Source: Clostridia bacterium
GTDB lineage: Bacteria; Bacillota; Clostridia; Christensenellales; UBA3700
Length of the DNA: 64,000 nucleotides
Direction: 5' to 3'
Assembly: GCA_029068165.1 (NCBI GenBank)
Contig: JAIEDA010000011.1
Coordinates: forward strand, 64,058 to 128,057
Of this stretch, positions 28,235 through 37,705 are shown piece by piece (position 1 is the stretch's first letter; every line of letters starts with the position of its first letter). The notes beneath the pieces are model-generated. The model was not told where the DNA came from. It made no database searches and saw only the letters and a program-made list of their open reading frames with translations. The position numbers were made by a program, and so were the translations under genes.

Positions 28235-30093
28235 TCGTCACTCTCCTGCATTACTTTTGCTTGTTTCTTCTTTTTCATTGAGCGTATATGGCAGACCACG
28301 AATACGGTTAAGCCTATGACGACTACCGCGCATACGATACCGATAATCAACGCGGTACGCAAATTATCCACTTGCGTTTTGCAACGCATTAAGCCTTCTA
28401 TATCCGCTTGCTCGATTTGCGCTCTATCGTACTCGGATAAAGCCATAAAGCGATTATATAAATCGTACACAGTCTTTCGCTTGTCAAGACCTATATTTTC
28501 AAACGGATACAATTCTTCCTTGATTTCTCTTTGCAAAGAATCTATCTCGTCTTGCAACGCGTCTATCTCGTTTTTGGCTTTTTCCAACAAAATCGTCATT
28601 TCTTGTTTGCGGTCAAACTCAACGCTGTTTTGAATCTTTTGCCACAGCCTTAGCACTTCGGCGCGATATGCCGTCGTAAGCGTTTTGGGCAGAGTTTCGG
28701 CAGCCGCAATATCTTCGGCGGTAAAATACTCGGTTGGGGTTACTAAACCTGCGTCGCCGCTGTTGTACGTAATATTTTCTTCTTCATAATCAATCCCTGC
28801 AAATGCAAGCAAGTCGGATAACTCGCTATAATTCGTCACGTACGAGCGTTCGCTGCCGTCAATCGCCAAATACTCGTCGTAGACGTCTTTAATTTCCTGC
28901 GTTGAACTCGTAACCGTAAGCGACTGTATTTTCAACTCTACCGCTTTAATTTGCTCTTGCAGTTGCATTGACTGCTCCTGCCTAAAATCGTACAGCCTAC
29001 GCATACCGCTTTGCTGACGGATTATCGCCGTCAAACCGTACAAGGTCTGTTCGCTAGCCATAGTATTAGGCTCGCCCGCTACTGCCGACGGATTGTCCGC
29101 GTCGTTGACGTACGAATGAGTGAAACCGCCCGATGACGTGCGATACTTCATAATTCCGTCATACAAAGTATTTTGTCTGCCATCGCCGTCCGTCTTAATA
29201 AACCTAGTATCGGTAAAAATATCTATACCCAACGAGCATAACGCAACGACTACTTGCACAGTGCTTTCGCAGTTTGCCATTCCCCAACTGTAAAAATCTC
29301 CGCTTGAGAGTTGAACGCTCGAGAGCCACTCTATCGCTTCGTCGACGACCGTGCGCACTTTCTTACCGTCGTATTCCTTTTCGCTGTTGTAATAGGGCGC
29401 AAGCGATTGAATAGCCATTGCGGTAATATCGGGATCGGAAGTAGTTCCCGTCAAAGCCCAACCGCCGTCGGCAAGTTGCAATTTGAGTATTTGCAAAATA
29501 ATATCGTCACGGGAATAATACGCGCCTTGAGGGACATCGTAATACATACTGTCAAGCGTAATAAGCCCCCAAATAAAGCCGTTTATTCCCTGCCGTCCAA
29601 GAATACCTACGCCGTTTTCATCCACTCGGTTATAAGTACCGTCGGCTATCAAGTCGATATTTCCGTTGTCGCCCATACGACGGGGATTGCCACCGCTAGC
29701 GAGTACGGCAAGCGAAATTCTATGCCATTCGGTCGCTTTTGCTCTATCAAGTTTGTCGCTCGTATTATAACGCTTTTGCACGACGTCGTTGATTACCGCC
29801 AAATACCCCGATTGATTATCGGCTACGCCCAATCGTCCCAGACCGATAGGATACCAATCTCCCGGCGTACTTCCCGCTTGTCTAAGTAAAACGTCGTTAA
29901 TTAAGCAGTCCTTCGACCCTACGTCCGACTTTTTCCATTCTATTATGCCGTCGGCGACTTCTTGAATTTGCTCAACCGACACCGAATTATTTGTTTGCGC
30001 AAAAGCAGTACCTGTGGCAGTACAAAATACTGTCGCAACAATTATAATACCGCATAGCAATACGCTTAAAAATTTCAAACTCCTCTTATTCAT
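28231..30093 (-). CDS. membrane-anchored alpha-alpha-barrel protein (prenyltransferase/terpenoid cyclase-like repeats)
   Basis: Signal peptide; 'LADGGWALTGTTSDPDITAMAIQSLAPYY', 'STVQVVVALCSLGIDI'; C-terminal TM helix plus Lys-rich tail. Confidence 0.75.
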   Translation of the reverse strand: MNKRSLKFLSVLLCGIIIVATVFCTATGTAFAQTNNSVSVEQIQEVADGIIEWKKSDVGSKDCLINDVLLRQAGSTPGDWYPIGLGRLGVADNQSGYLAVINDVVQKRYNTSDKLDRAKATEWHRISLAVLASGGNPRRMGDNGNIDLIADGTYNRVDENGVGILGRQGINGFIWGLITLDSMYYDVPQGAYYSRDDIILQILKLQLADGGWALTGTTSDPDITAMAIQSLAPYYNSEKEYDGKKVRTVVDEAIEWLSSVQLSSGDFYSWGMANCESTVQVVVALCSLGIDIFTDTRFIKTDGDGRQNTLYDGIMKYRTSSGGFTHSYVNDADNPSAVAGEPNTMASEQTLYGLTAIIRQQSGMRRLYDFRQEQSMQLQEQIKAVELKIQSLTVTSSTQEIKDVYDEYLAIDGSERSYVTNYSELSDLLAFAGIDYEEENITYNSGDAGLVTPTEYFTAEDIAAAETLPKTLTTAYRAEVLRLWQKIQNSVEFDRKQEMTILLEKAKNEIDALQDEIDSLQREIKEELYPFENIGLDKRKTVYDLYNRFMALSEYDRAQIEQADIEGLMRCKTQVDNLRTALIIGIVCAVVVIGLTVFVVCHIRSMKKKKQAKVMQESDE

Positions 30094-31899
30094 CTACACT
30101 CCGTAAGCGTTTTTCAAAATAGCTATTTGCTCGTTCATTACGCTTTGAGATAAGTTCCATTGCGTTATCACGCTCACGACTTGCCCATATACGCTTTTGT
30201 CTGCCGTTTCGCTACGCTGTATATCCGCAAGCGCTTTCATTATCGGGGCGTAATCGGGATTGTCGTCAAGCCAACTTCCCGTATTACCACCGCCCAACGC
30301 TCCGCCACCGCCTAAATCTTCGCCCAGCATAACGGTAAACTGAACCCTAACCACGTCGCCGTCTTGCGGATAGTAGTCTGCAAATCCGTAATTTTTGTAC
30401 ACTCCGTTTACGCTGTACATCCACCCCGAACCGCTTCCGTAGTCAAATTCACCGAGCGAACTGCCTATTGCAAGCGTTCGATTATAACTACCGCTTACGC
30501 GTTCCCAAATTCCGTCGGCAATACTGTTGCCCGTTAGGTCAAGACCGATTACGGACGCTAGATAAAAACCGCTCTGCAACTCGCCCGTGTAAGTATACTC
30601 ATACCCACGCTCTCTCAATATATCGGTAAGCGTAACGGAGAACGGAATACCTTCGTAGATAGGTATCCACATAGGCTCTATGAAGTATCCGCAAGAAATT
30701 GAAAAACCTTCGAGCGCAAAAGCTACTTCGCCTATTTCTTCGCCGTACTCTGTAGGTACGTAGGTCATTGTGTATTCTTCAAAAGCCTGCCTGCCTAACG
30801 AATCGCTTGCGCTGACTTTGAGAATAAACGCTTTATTTGCGTGGCTTGCAAAATCTCCGCTGTTGAAACGAATGCGATAACTCGTCATAGTATTATCGTC
30901 CCACACGAGCGATATACCGACTACGGATACGAACCTTTCCATGCCGTCGTCTGCGTCCCAATCGACTGCAAACATTACTCCTTCTTTAGGCAGTTTTGCG
31001 CCTAGTCCGTCCCTTGCCGTTACGTCAAAGTTGAATATACTTCCCCTATAGGTATTGTTATTTTCTATAGACGTGCTTAGCGTAGGCGGATCGTCGAAGT
31101 ATCTAACGGTATAGCAATACTCTTTGATTATTCCGTCATACTCCGCCGTGATTAGGATAGTATTCTCACCCTTTTGGAGCGTGACGTCGTAGCGATTACC
31201 CACAGCCTTTACAGCAACGTTATTTACTGTAACCGAAAGATTGCAGACGCTACCGTTATAACTGACTGCTACTCGAAAGAAATAATCTTCATCTACCGAG
31301 TCAAACTCCTTAATATCCGTAGTCAATGTGAACTCGCCGTAAACTATAGTCCAATCTTTTTGCTCGGTATAATCTCCGTAGCGAGCCGTAATTACGAATA
31401 CGTTCTCGCCCAAGCAAAGCGTTGCCGTATATAGTTCGTTCTCTGCCGTCAGTTGATTGCCGTTATGCGTTACGACTACGGCGCAAGGCAAATCGTTAAA
31501 CGTAGCGTTTGCGCTGAATACAACGCAATCATTTTTTATCACAGCGTTTTCAAGCGAAGTCGATATATCAAACTCCGCTCTATAAGTTATCGTATACTTA
31601 CGTTCTTCTCTTGAATTGCCACTGATTGCCGTAACTTCTATAATATTGTCGCCGTCAATCAGACTTGCCTTATATTTTCCGTTTTCACCGTCAAGCAAGA
31701 TACCGTTGCAAATAATCTCCATACGACAGACTTCTCCGCCGTAAGTCGCCGTCGCGCGAAACTCATAAATCTTTTCAGTTACAACGGCGTTGTCTACAAT
31801 GTCGGTGGAAAATACAAATTCGTGGCTATTGCAAGCCGTAAACGCAAGTAAGCAGACAATTACCAATATCACACTTGCAATATATTTTTTAGCTTTCAT
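30094..31899 (-). CDS. surface lipoprotein with repeated beta-sandwich domains and C-terminal DUF4430
   Basis: Lipobox 'LLAFTAC'; repeats 'LxxGxNxIxVTA...Y.YTI.Y'; 'GSGWMYSVNGVYKNYGFADYYPQDGDVVRVQF'. Confidence 0.8.
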   Translation of the reverse strand: MKAKKYIASVILVIVCLLAFTACNSHEFVFSTDIVDNAVVTEKIYEFRATATYGGEVCRMEIICNGILLDGENGKYKASLIDGDNIIEVTAISGNSREERKYTITYRAEFDISTSLENAVIKNDCVVFSANATFNDLPCAVVVTHNGNQLTAENELYTATLCLGENVFVITARYGDYTEQKDWTIVYGEFTLTTDIKEFDSVDEDYFFRVAVSYNGSVCNLSVTVNNVAVKAVGNRYDVTLQKGENTILITAEYDGIIKEYCYTVRYFDDPPTLSTSIENNNTYRGSIFNFDVTARDGLGAKLPKEGVMFAVDWDADDGMERFVSVVGISLVWDDNTMTSYRIRFNSGDFASHANKAFILKVSASDSLGRQAFEEYTMTYVPTEYGEEIGEVAFALEGFSISCGYFIEPMWIPIYEGIPFSVTLTDILRERGYEYTYTGELQSGFYLASVIGLDLTGNSIADGIWERVSGSYNRTLAIGSSLGEFDYGSGSGWMYSVNGVYKNYGFADYYPQDGDVVRVQFTVMLGEDLGGGGALGGGNTGSWLDDNPDYAPIMKALADIQRSETADKSVYGQVVSVITQWNLSQSVMNEQIAILKNAYGV

Positions 31900-34132
31900 A
31901 AATCATTCTATATTCTGCTTCGATTTTCTCACCTGACGAAAGCGTTACAATAATTTTAATCTTAAATTCTCCGTCAACATCATACCCCCACATTTCCCAA
32001 TCTGAATATTTCAACGTAACCGTAACCTTATTATCGTCAGTTTGCTCTTTTGAAAGCGGCGGTTCATAATCCCCATAGTTTGGCGCTGAATATCCGTTAT
32101 TTGAAACTATTTTTATATTTGATTTTGATATATTTTGAGCAACTTCTCCGACTTTGATTTGCACCGTAAATGAAGACGTAGTATTTAGATTATCTTTATC
32201 AAGAGACGCGACAATAATTGGCGTAGCGTTCACATACGTTATTGTATAAGTTTTTTCATCAAACTTTTCCCCGCACTCCGCTTTAATAACTATTGTATTT
32301 GAGCCTTCCGTTAAAACAATAGAATATCTCCCATTACTGATAGGCACTTCGACTTGATTTACCTTTACACTTATTTCGCAGTTGTCGTCTCCGTACTTTG
32401 CCGATGCCGTTACGTTAAGAATTTCGTCATATACTTCAATCCCATTGTCAATTCCTTTGATAGTGAAATCAAAATACAAATATCTCTCAGCGTAATTGAT
32501 TTGTTTAACCCCATTGTTCCAATTATTGCCGAGCGTAACTTGCGTTCCGTCCTGATAATATCCGTATTCGTCAAAAGGTAGCGAAAGCGTTGCGCTAGTA
32601 CAACCGGCAAACGCATTGAAAGCTACTTCCGTCAACTTACACTTGCTGAAATCAATAGATTGCAAATTGCTTGCGTTTTCAAAAGCGCGTCCCAGCACCG
32701 TAGTAACAGTCGTAGGCGCGGTATACTCAGTAAGTTGACCCTTTGCAGGGAATTTGAAAACAGTCGTTTTGTCAATATCGTATAGGACGCCGTCTTCAGC
32801 GCAAAGAAATATACTCAAAGGACTTACGGTAATCTCTTTCAAGTTGTCGCATTGATATATAAACTCAGACAAATTATTTATTCCAAGATTTTCGTTTGCT
32901 ATTGCTTGGGGATTTAACGTAGCTGGCAAAGCAACGTTTTCAAGTTTGGAACACCCCATTATAACTTGTCTATCAACTACGGAAAGTTTAGTGTTTGAGA
33001 AATCAAGAGTCTTTACTTCGCTAAGATACCAAAAACTCCCTTGTCCTATGCTCGCGAGTGATATGCAGTCGGAAAAATCAAGAACTTTCACCGGAATATA
33101 CATACTCGATTGAGTATAAGCATATCCGCTAAAACTTGAACTGCCTATGCTCTCAAGACTCGTAAGACCTTGCAAGTCAACGGTAGTAAGTTTGGGCGCA
33201 ACGTTAAAACAAGAATTGCCTATAGCCCTGAGCGAAGAACAACCCGCAAGGCTAACGTATTCAAGAGCCAAACAATTATTGAAACAATAGTTGCCAATCT
33301 CAACGAGCGACGAACACCCTTCGAGATTTACCGACTCTACGTCGTAATCATAAGAGAAATTGTTTGCGCCGATTTTGACTAGCGACAAGCAGTTGGTAAA
33401 GTCAACCGTCTTAATTCCTTGCGAATACTGAAAGACTTTTTCCTTAACTTCGACTATCGGCTTGCCGTTGTATTCGCCGGGAACAGCCACTCTCTCTACG
33501 TCAAAGCCGTCTGCAAAACCGGTCAAAACGTAGCCGCTGTCGTCTTGCGTTTCTTCAAATAAAAATTTTTGAGCGTCAGTAGGCTGTATTCTCCACTGCG
33601 CTACCAACGTGACTGCGCTCATGACGGTATAAGTCTCGTCGCTTGCGTAAATCTTTCCGTCAACTTTCCAACCGATAAAATTGTAACCGTCTTTCGTAGG
33701 TACATAGTTGGCAAGATTGACGATAGAATTTCTATCGACTTGCACTTGGCTGTCCTTGACCATACTTCCGCCGTTTACGTCAAAAGTAACTACACACGTG
33801 GGCGACACTGCAAGAGTCCACTGCGCAACGAGAGTAATATCGGCAGTGACGGTAATCTTATCGTCGCTTTGATAAGTCGTATCGCCTACTTTCCAGCCTG
33901 CAAAATCGTAGCCGTCTTTCGTAGGTGTGTACTCTACAAGATTGAGAACCGTTCCGTCTTTGACTTTAAGAGGAGCGGACAAATCTTTATCCGCGACCTT
34001 TCCACCGTCAAGATTAAAAGTGACGCTGTAGAATTGCGTATCGTTACTATTATCGCACGCGCAAATTCCACAAAGTATTATCGTGAGTACGATTACTAAT
34101 GTAAAAATTTTCAAAGTAAATCTTTTGTTCAT
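31889..34132 (-). CDS. surface lipoprotein with InlB B-repeats and BspA-type leucine-rich repeats
   Basis: Lipobox 'LCGICAC'; 'VTFNLDGG...PTKDGYDFAGWKVGDTTY' x2; LRRs 'LVEIGNYCFNNCLALEYVSLAGCSSLRAIG'. Confidence 0.88.
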   Translation of the reverse strand: MNKRFTLKIFTLVIVLTIILCGICACDNSNDTQFYSVTFNLDGGKVADKDLSAPLKVKDGTVLNLVEYTPTKDGYDFAGWKVGDTTYQSDDKITVTADITLVAQWTLAVSPTCVVTFDVNGGSMVKDSQVQVDRNSIVNLANYVPTKDGYNFIGWKVDGKIYASDETYTVMSAVTLVAQWRIQPTDAQKFLFEETQDDSGYVLTGFADGFDVERVAVPGEYNGKPIVEVKEKVFQYSQGIKTVDFTNCLSLVKIGANNFSYDYDVESVNLEGCSSLVEIGNYCFNNCLALEYVSLAGCSSLRAIGNSCFNVAPKLTTVDLQGLTSLESIGSSSFSGYAYTQSSMYIPVKVLDFSDCISLASIGQGSFWYLSEVKTLDFSNTKLSVVDRQVIMGCSKLENVALPATLNPQAIANENLGINNLSEFIYQCDNLKEITVSPLSIFLCAEDGVLYDIDKTTVFKFPAKGQLTEYTAPTTVTTVLGRAFENASNLQSIDFSKCKLTEVAFNAFAGCTSATLSLPFDEYGYYQDGTQVTLGNNWNNGVKQINYAERYLYFDFTIKGIDNGIEVYDEILNVTASAKYGDDNCEISVKVNQVEVPISNGRYSIVLTEGSNTIVIKAECGEKFDEKTYTITYVNATPIIVASLDKDNLNTTSSFTVQIKVGEVAQNISKSNIKIVSNNGYSAPNYGDYEPPLSKEQTDDNKVTVTLKYSDWEMWGYDVDGEFKIKIIVTLSSGEKIEAEYRMIYES

Positions 34133-34162
34133 TATATAACTCCTAAAAGGTATTTCTAATAT

Positions 34163-34663
34163 TCGATTCCACGCCTTGCGGTCATACCGCTGTCGTAAGG
34201 GTGTTTGTGTTTTTTAATTTCACTTACGTAATCAGCGTAATCTATCAAAGTCGCATATCTTTTTCCGTAACACTGCCCGTCAGTACGACTTCGGATTTCG
34301 TAGTTTGCAAAAACTTGATAATTTCGCTACTGCGTAGCATATTCATTTGCATAACGCATAACGCTTCGTCTAGAACAACTAAATCGCTATTCTCCGCCGA
34401 TTGCATTGCCCTTTCAAACACGTTTTGCATACGCTTGCAAGCCGTTTCCCGTTGGTCTCATTCATTTGCCAAGTAAACGGCATAGGTTGAGTATCGCAAA
34501 TTATAGTCGCGCCCAACTTCTTCAATGGCTCTATCTCGCCCGATTTCCCGTCTTTGAGAAACTGCGCTATCGTAACATTCAATCCCTGTCCCAACGCTCG
34601 CAATGCAAGTCCCATTGCCGCCGTAGTTTTTCCTTTTCCCTCTCCGTAATAGATATGTATCAT
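34163..34663 (-). pseudogene. cobA: ATP:corrinoid adenosyltransferase (cobA/btuR), two frameshifts
   Basis: Frame 1 'MIHIYYGEGKGKTTAAMGLALRALGQGLNV...NETNGKRLA', frame 2 'RMQNVFERAMQSAENSDLVVLDEAL...TGSVTEKDMR', frame 3 'LIDYADYVSEIKKHKHPYDSGMTARRGIEY*'; shifts near 34432-34438 and 34249-34252. Confidence 0.85.
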
Positions 34664-34920
34664 TTTTCGTTTTTCTCCTTCCTTATTCGCTCTTGCTCTT
34701 TATCCGCAAGCGGTGGAAGTCCGCTAGCCAATATTACGTTGTGCCACGTCCTAAATCTAGCTTTTAACTTAGACGCTTCTTTACACTCGCTTTTTATCGG
34801 CGTACGCCCCAACTTCTTTGCAAGCGCAACTACGCGCTGCAACAGTTCTCTATCTTGTTGCGTAAGTTCGTCGCCCGGCTTCCAACACGAATTATTTTTT
34901 TGCTTATGCGAGTAACTCAT
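34660..34920 (-). CDS. small protein with homing-endonuclease-associated-repeat-like motif
   Basis: 'LGRTPIKSECKEASKLKARFRTWHNVILASGLPPL'; between riboswitch and cobA. Confidence 0.55.
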   Translation of the reverse strand: MSYSHKQKNNSCWKPGDELTQQDRELLQRVVALAKKLGRTPIKSECKEASKLKARFRTWHNVILASGLPPLADKEQERIRKEKNEK

Positions 34921-34956
34921 TTTATCCGCTTACTCCTTGATTTTGACAAATAAAAA

Positions 34957-34984
34957 AGGTAACCGCTTTTCAGTGATTACCTTG
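34957..34984 (-). terminator. terminator of the cobalamin riboswitch expression platform
   Basis: - strand AAGGTAATCACTGAAAAGCGGTTACCTTTTTTA. Confidence 0.75.
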
Positions 34985-35059
34985 ATTTTTCCATACGCGA
35001 CAATTCCGCTCGTTTCCAAGCGGTACTTAATCGCACAAACCTCGCCTCACCGAAAAGTT

Positions 35060-35250
35060 TATACTTTTGGCAACGAGGCAGGTCTCCTGACTTCACGGCT
35101 TCAAGCACCGTATTTCCGCCTTCCCAAACAAAATCGTTCAGTGACATTTCCGAAATACGATTAGCCGCATACAGTAGAGTGAGCTGATCACGGATTCTCA
35201 CCGTGTTCCCTTTTAATACGCAAAACTTGCGTAACCCAATTACCGTTTAT
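35060..35250 (-). ncRNA. cobalamin (AdoCbl) riboswitch
   Basis: - strand AAAAGGGAACACGGTGAGAATCCGTG...CTACTGTATGCGG...GTCACTG...GGGAAGGC...AGTCAGGAGACCTGCC (B12 box 35078-35092). Confidence 0.95.
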
Positions 35251-35385
35251 TCAATTTTTCGACATTATAACATTGCCAAAATACGTTTGTAAAGTTATTT
35301 GCAATGTGTTTTTGAAATCTACAAAATATTTTCAAAATGCACTTTTAGTAGGAATTGGCAATAATCAATATAAATCGCTAGACGA

Positions 35386-35428
35386 TAATAAAAAGACTGA
35401 AAGCCCTGTATTTGGACTTTTCAGCCTG
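35386..35428 (-). terminator. intrinsic terminator downstream of the 82-aa gene
   Basis: - strand CTGAAAAGTCC-aaatac-AGGGCTTTCAGTCTTTTTATT. Confidence 0.65.
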
Positions 35429-35494
35429 ATTATTGTTTGTTTAATTAATATTCAAAATTCTTTATGATTGAAACTCTATGAAAATGTGATATTT

Positions 35495-35743
35495 TCAATC
35501 TTCTATTTGCAAGATTGCATTATATGCCAATCTTGAGTTCTTTTTGAAAAACTTCTCTATATAGTTTGCCAAATCTTCAATTTTCCAATGATTGGGATAA
35601 TACTCTTCGCCGTCAATTTCGATAAGGATTGATCTGCCGCGTTCGTCTTCTTCAGGTTCAAGAAGAAAAGTATATGTAGCGATATCTATCTCTTTGGGCA
35701 AGATATTGCTCAACAGTTCCTTATAACCTATAGCTTGTTGCAA
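35495..35743 (-). CDS. hypothetical protein (82 aa)
   Basis: ORF just downstream of the 593-aa gene, followed by a terminator. Confidence 0.45.
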   Translation of the reverse strand: MQQAIGYKELLSNILPKEIDIATYTFLLEPEEDERGRSILIEIDGEEYYPNHWKIEDLANYIEKFFKKNSRLAYNAILQIED

Positions 35744-35770
35744 CTTTGTTTCGTCGGCAGTAAAAAAGTA

Positions 35771-37552
35771 TTACTTTAACGTAGGATATTGTCCCTCGAC
35801 AAAATTCCAAACGTCTTCGCTGAATTTGAGCGTATCGCGCTGCCAAGCGATTGTTTTCATTGTTTCTACCGCCGCCGCTATTGACTCTCCTGATTCAACA
35901 GGCGAAACCAAATTGTCCGAATGGTAGCAATTCACTTGAGTATAATTTGCAAGAACCGACGTTGCAAAACTATCCATAAATCCGTCTTTACCTCCACTCG
36001 AAACTGCCATCGTACCGGCAAAGAAACAATTCGTAACAGTTTGCGCGGCATACGCTTGCATAAGCGAAGATATTCCACCCATTCTTACGCCTTGATTAGT
36101 TCTATCCGCATATAAATCCATATTGGCGTAGCACGATTCAATACTTGCGTTCCCGTATCTATCATTATTCGCTGCGGTACGAACGGCAACTTGAGCGATT
36201 ATTCCGCCCATCATCATATTTCCAGCGTTACCGCTTGTAGTAATTTTTCCGGTTGCGTAACAATTTACTATTTTACCCATTATATTGGAACCTACAAGAC
36301 CTGCCACTTTATTGACGCTTCCGTATGTGCCCGATAAATCAATATCTACGTTTGCTCCGCATTTAGAAATTGTTACGTAATTATCTTTCGCATCAGTTGC
36401 GTTTATATATTGTCCCAATAATCCTCCTACTTCAACTCCCGAACTAACCGTTGATTGAGATTCATAGGTTATCTTAACGTCCGCTAAAGAATTTGTTATG
36501 CTAAATCTATTCATAGTACCGCCGGGAACGTTAAATCCACCTACAAGTCCGCCGATTACAAAATTATAGGACGACGTGTCTTTAATGTTGATTTCTCCGC
36601 TAGCTTGGCAATTATCAATATTGTTAGCGCTTGCAGCAAGAAGTCCAACTGTTGACGAACAATAATATTTATCGCATTCGTAATTTATATTTACGTTTTC
36701 CAAAGTAAGATTTTTAACAGTTCCTGCTATAGTAAATACTCCGATGTTACGCGAATACTGGTCGATTTCATAATTTATATTGGCGATTTTATGACCGTTA
36801 CCGTCAAAAACGCTTGAACCACCGATTTTTGCTGGATAAAAAGTCTTAGAAGAAAAATCTAAATCGCCCATAAGTTTGAAACACGAATTAGTCGTAGTTT
36901 CATTTCTTAACGCAATAAAATGCTCCTCCGTCAAAAGCAAATACGGGTCAGTTTCCGTTCCGCTACCGCCATAATAATCAGTAATCTTAACGTTAATGAC
37001 TTGCGCCTCTCCCGAAAACTTATCGTCAGTCTCTTTGTATCTGACTAATATCGTTTTATCGCCCTTATCCGTATAAGTATGGGTATTTACCGAACCGTAA
37101 GTTACTCCGCCGTCAAAAGAATATTCCAACTCGGAGCTTGATTGTACTGTGACGGTCTTTTCTACTAGTTCATAAGAAACGTTAGGCGCGCTTTGCGAAT
37201 ACTTTAAAGTGGTAACCTCTTGAGAATGTTCCTTACTTGCTTTGTAATTATCGTTTTCTTTTACTCTAACGTATACGTTATACTTCGTGTTTGGAGTAAG
37301 TCCTTCAAACAAAGGACTGTCTTGCCATTCGCCGTTTTCAATACGGTATTCCAGCACTTCTCCGTTAACACTAATTTCCATATAATCGTCAATGACGAAT
37401 TTAATCGTCGTAGCCGTAACCTCAAATTCAAAATCTTCAGGCTCGTCATATTCCTTTTTGTTACCGCCCATATTAGGTAGACAAGCAACGAACGTTACCA
37501 ATACCATTGCCGCTATCAGTAAAACTAGTGTAAGTTTTTTTGCTACTTTCAT
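35771..37552 (-). CDS. surface lipoprotein with GLUG-type repeats
   Basis: Lipobox 'LVTFVAC'; 'YYGGSGTETDPYLLLTEEHFIALRN', GLUG-like 'GGLVGGFN', 'GGLLGQYI', 'AGLVGSNIMGKIVNCYATG'. Confidence 0.8.
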   Translation of the reverse strand: MKVAKKLTLVLLIAAMVLVTFVACLPNMGGNKKEYDEPEDFEFEVTATTIKFVIDDYMEISVNGEVLEYRIENGEWQDSPLFEGLTPNTKYNVYVRVKENDNYKASKEHSQEVTTLKYSQSAPNVSYELVEKTVTVQSSSELEYSFDGGVTYGSVNTHTYTDKGDKTILVRYKETDDKFSGEAQVINVKITDYYGGSGTETDPYLLLTEEHFIALRNETTTNSCFKLMGDLDFSSKTFYPAKIGGSSVFDGNGHKIANINYEIDQYSRNIGVFTIAGTVKNLTLENVNINYECDKYYCSSTVGLLAASANNIDNCQASGEINIKDTSSYNFVIGGLVGGFNVPGGTMNRFSITNSLADVKITYESQSTVSSGVEVGGLLGQYINATDAKDNYVTISKCGANVDIDLSGTYGSVNKVAGLVGSNIMGKIVNCYATGKITTSGNAGNMMMGGIIAQVAVRTAANNDRYGNASIESCYANMDLYADRTNQGVRMGGISSLMQAYAAQTVTNCFFAGTMAVSSGGKDGFMDSFATSVLANYTQVNCYHSDNLVSPVESGESIAAAVETMKTIAWQRDTLKFSEDVWNFVEGQYPTLK

Positions 37553-37705
37553 TTTTTAACCTCCGTTAAGCCATTTGCGCCCTCTTTACATTTGACGTCT
37601 ATGCCTTTTTTCAATAATGTTTAATGTTTTAACGTTGCAAAATTACGAAGCAATTTATAATTTTTACAAAAAATTTACATAAGCTGGTGACAATATTAAA
37701 TTTAA

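Noticed and set aside
34977-35201. 74-aa ORF on the minus strand
   Set aside because: Lies inside the cobalamin riboswitch and includes the B12 box; not a plausible gene
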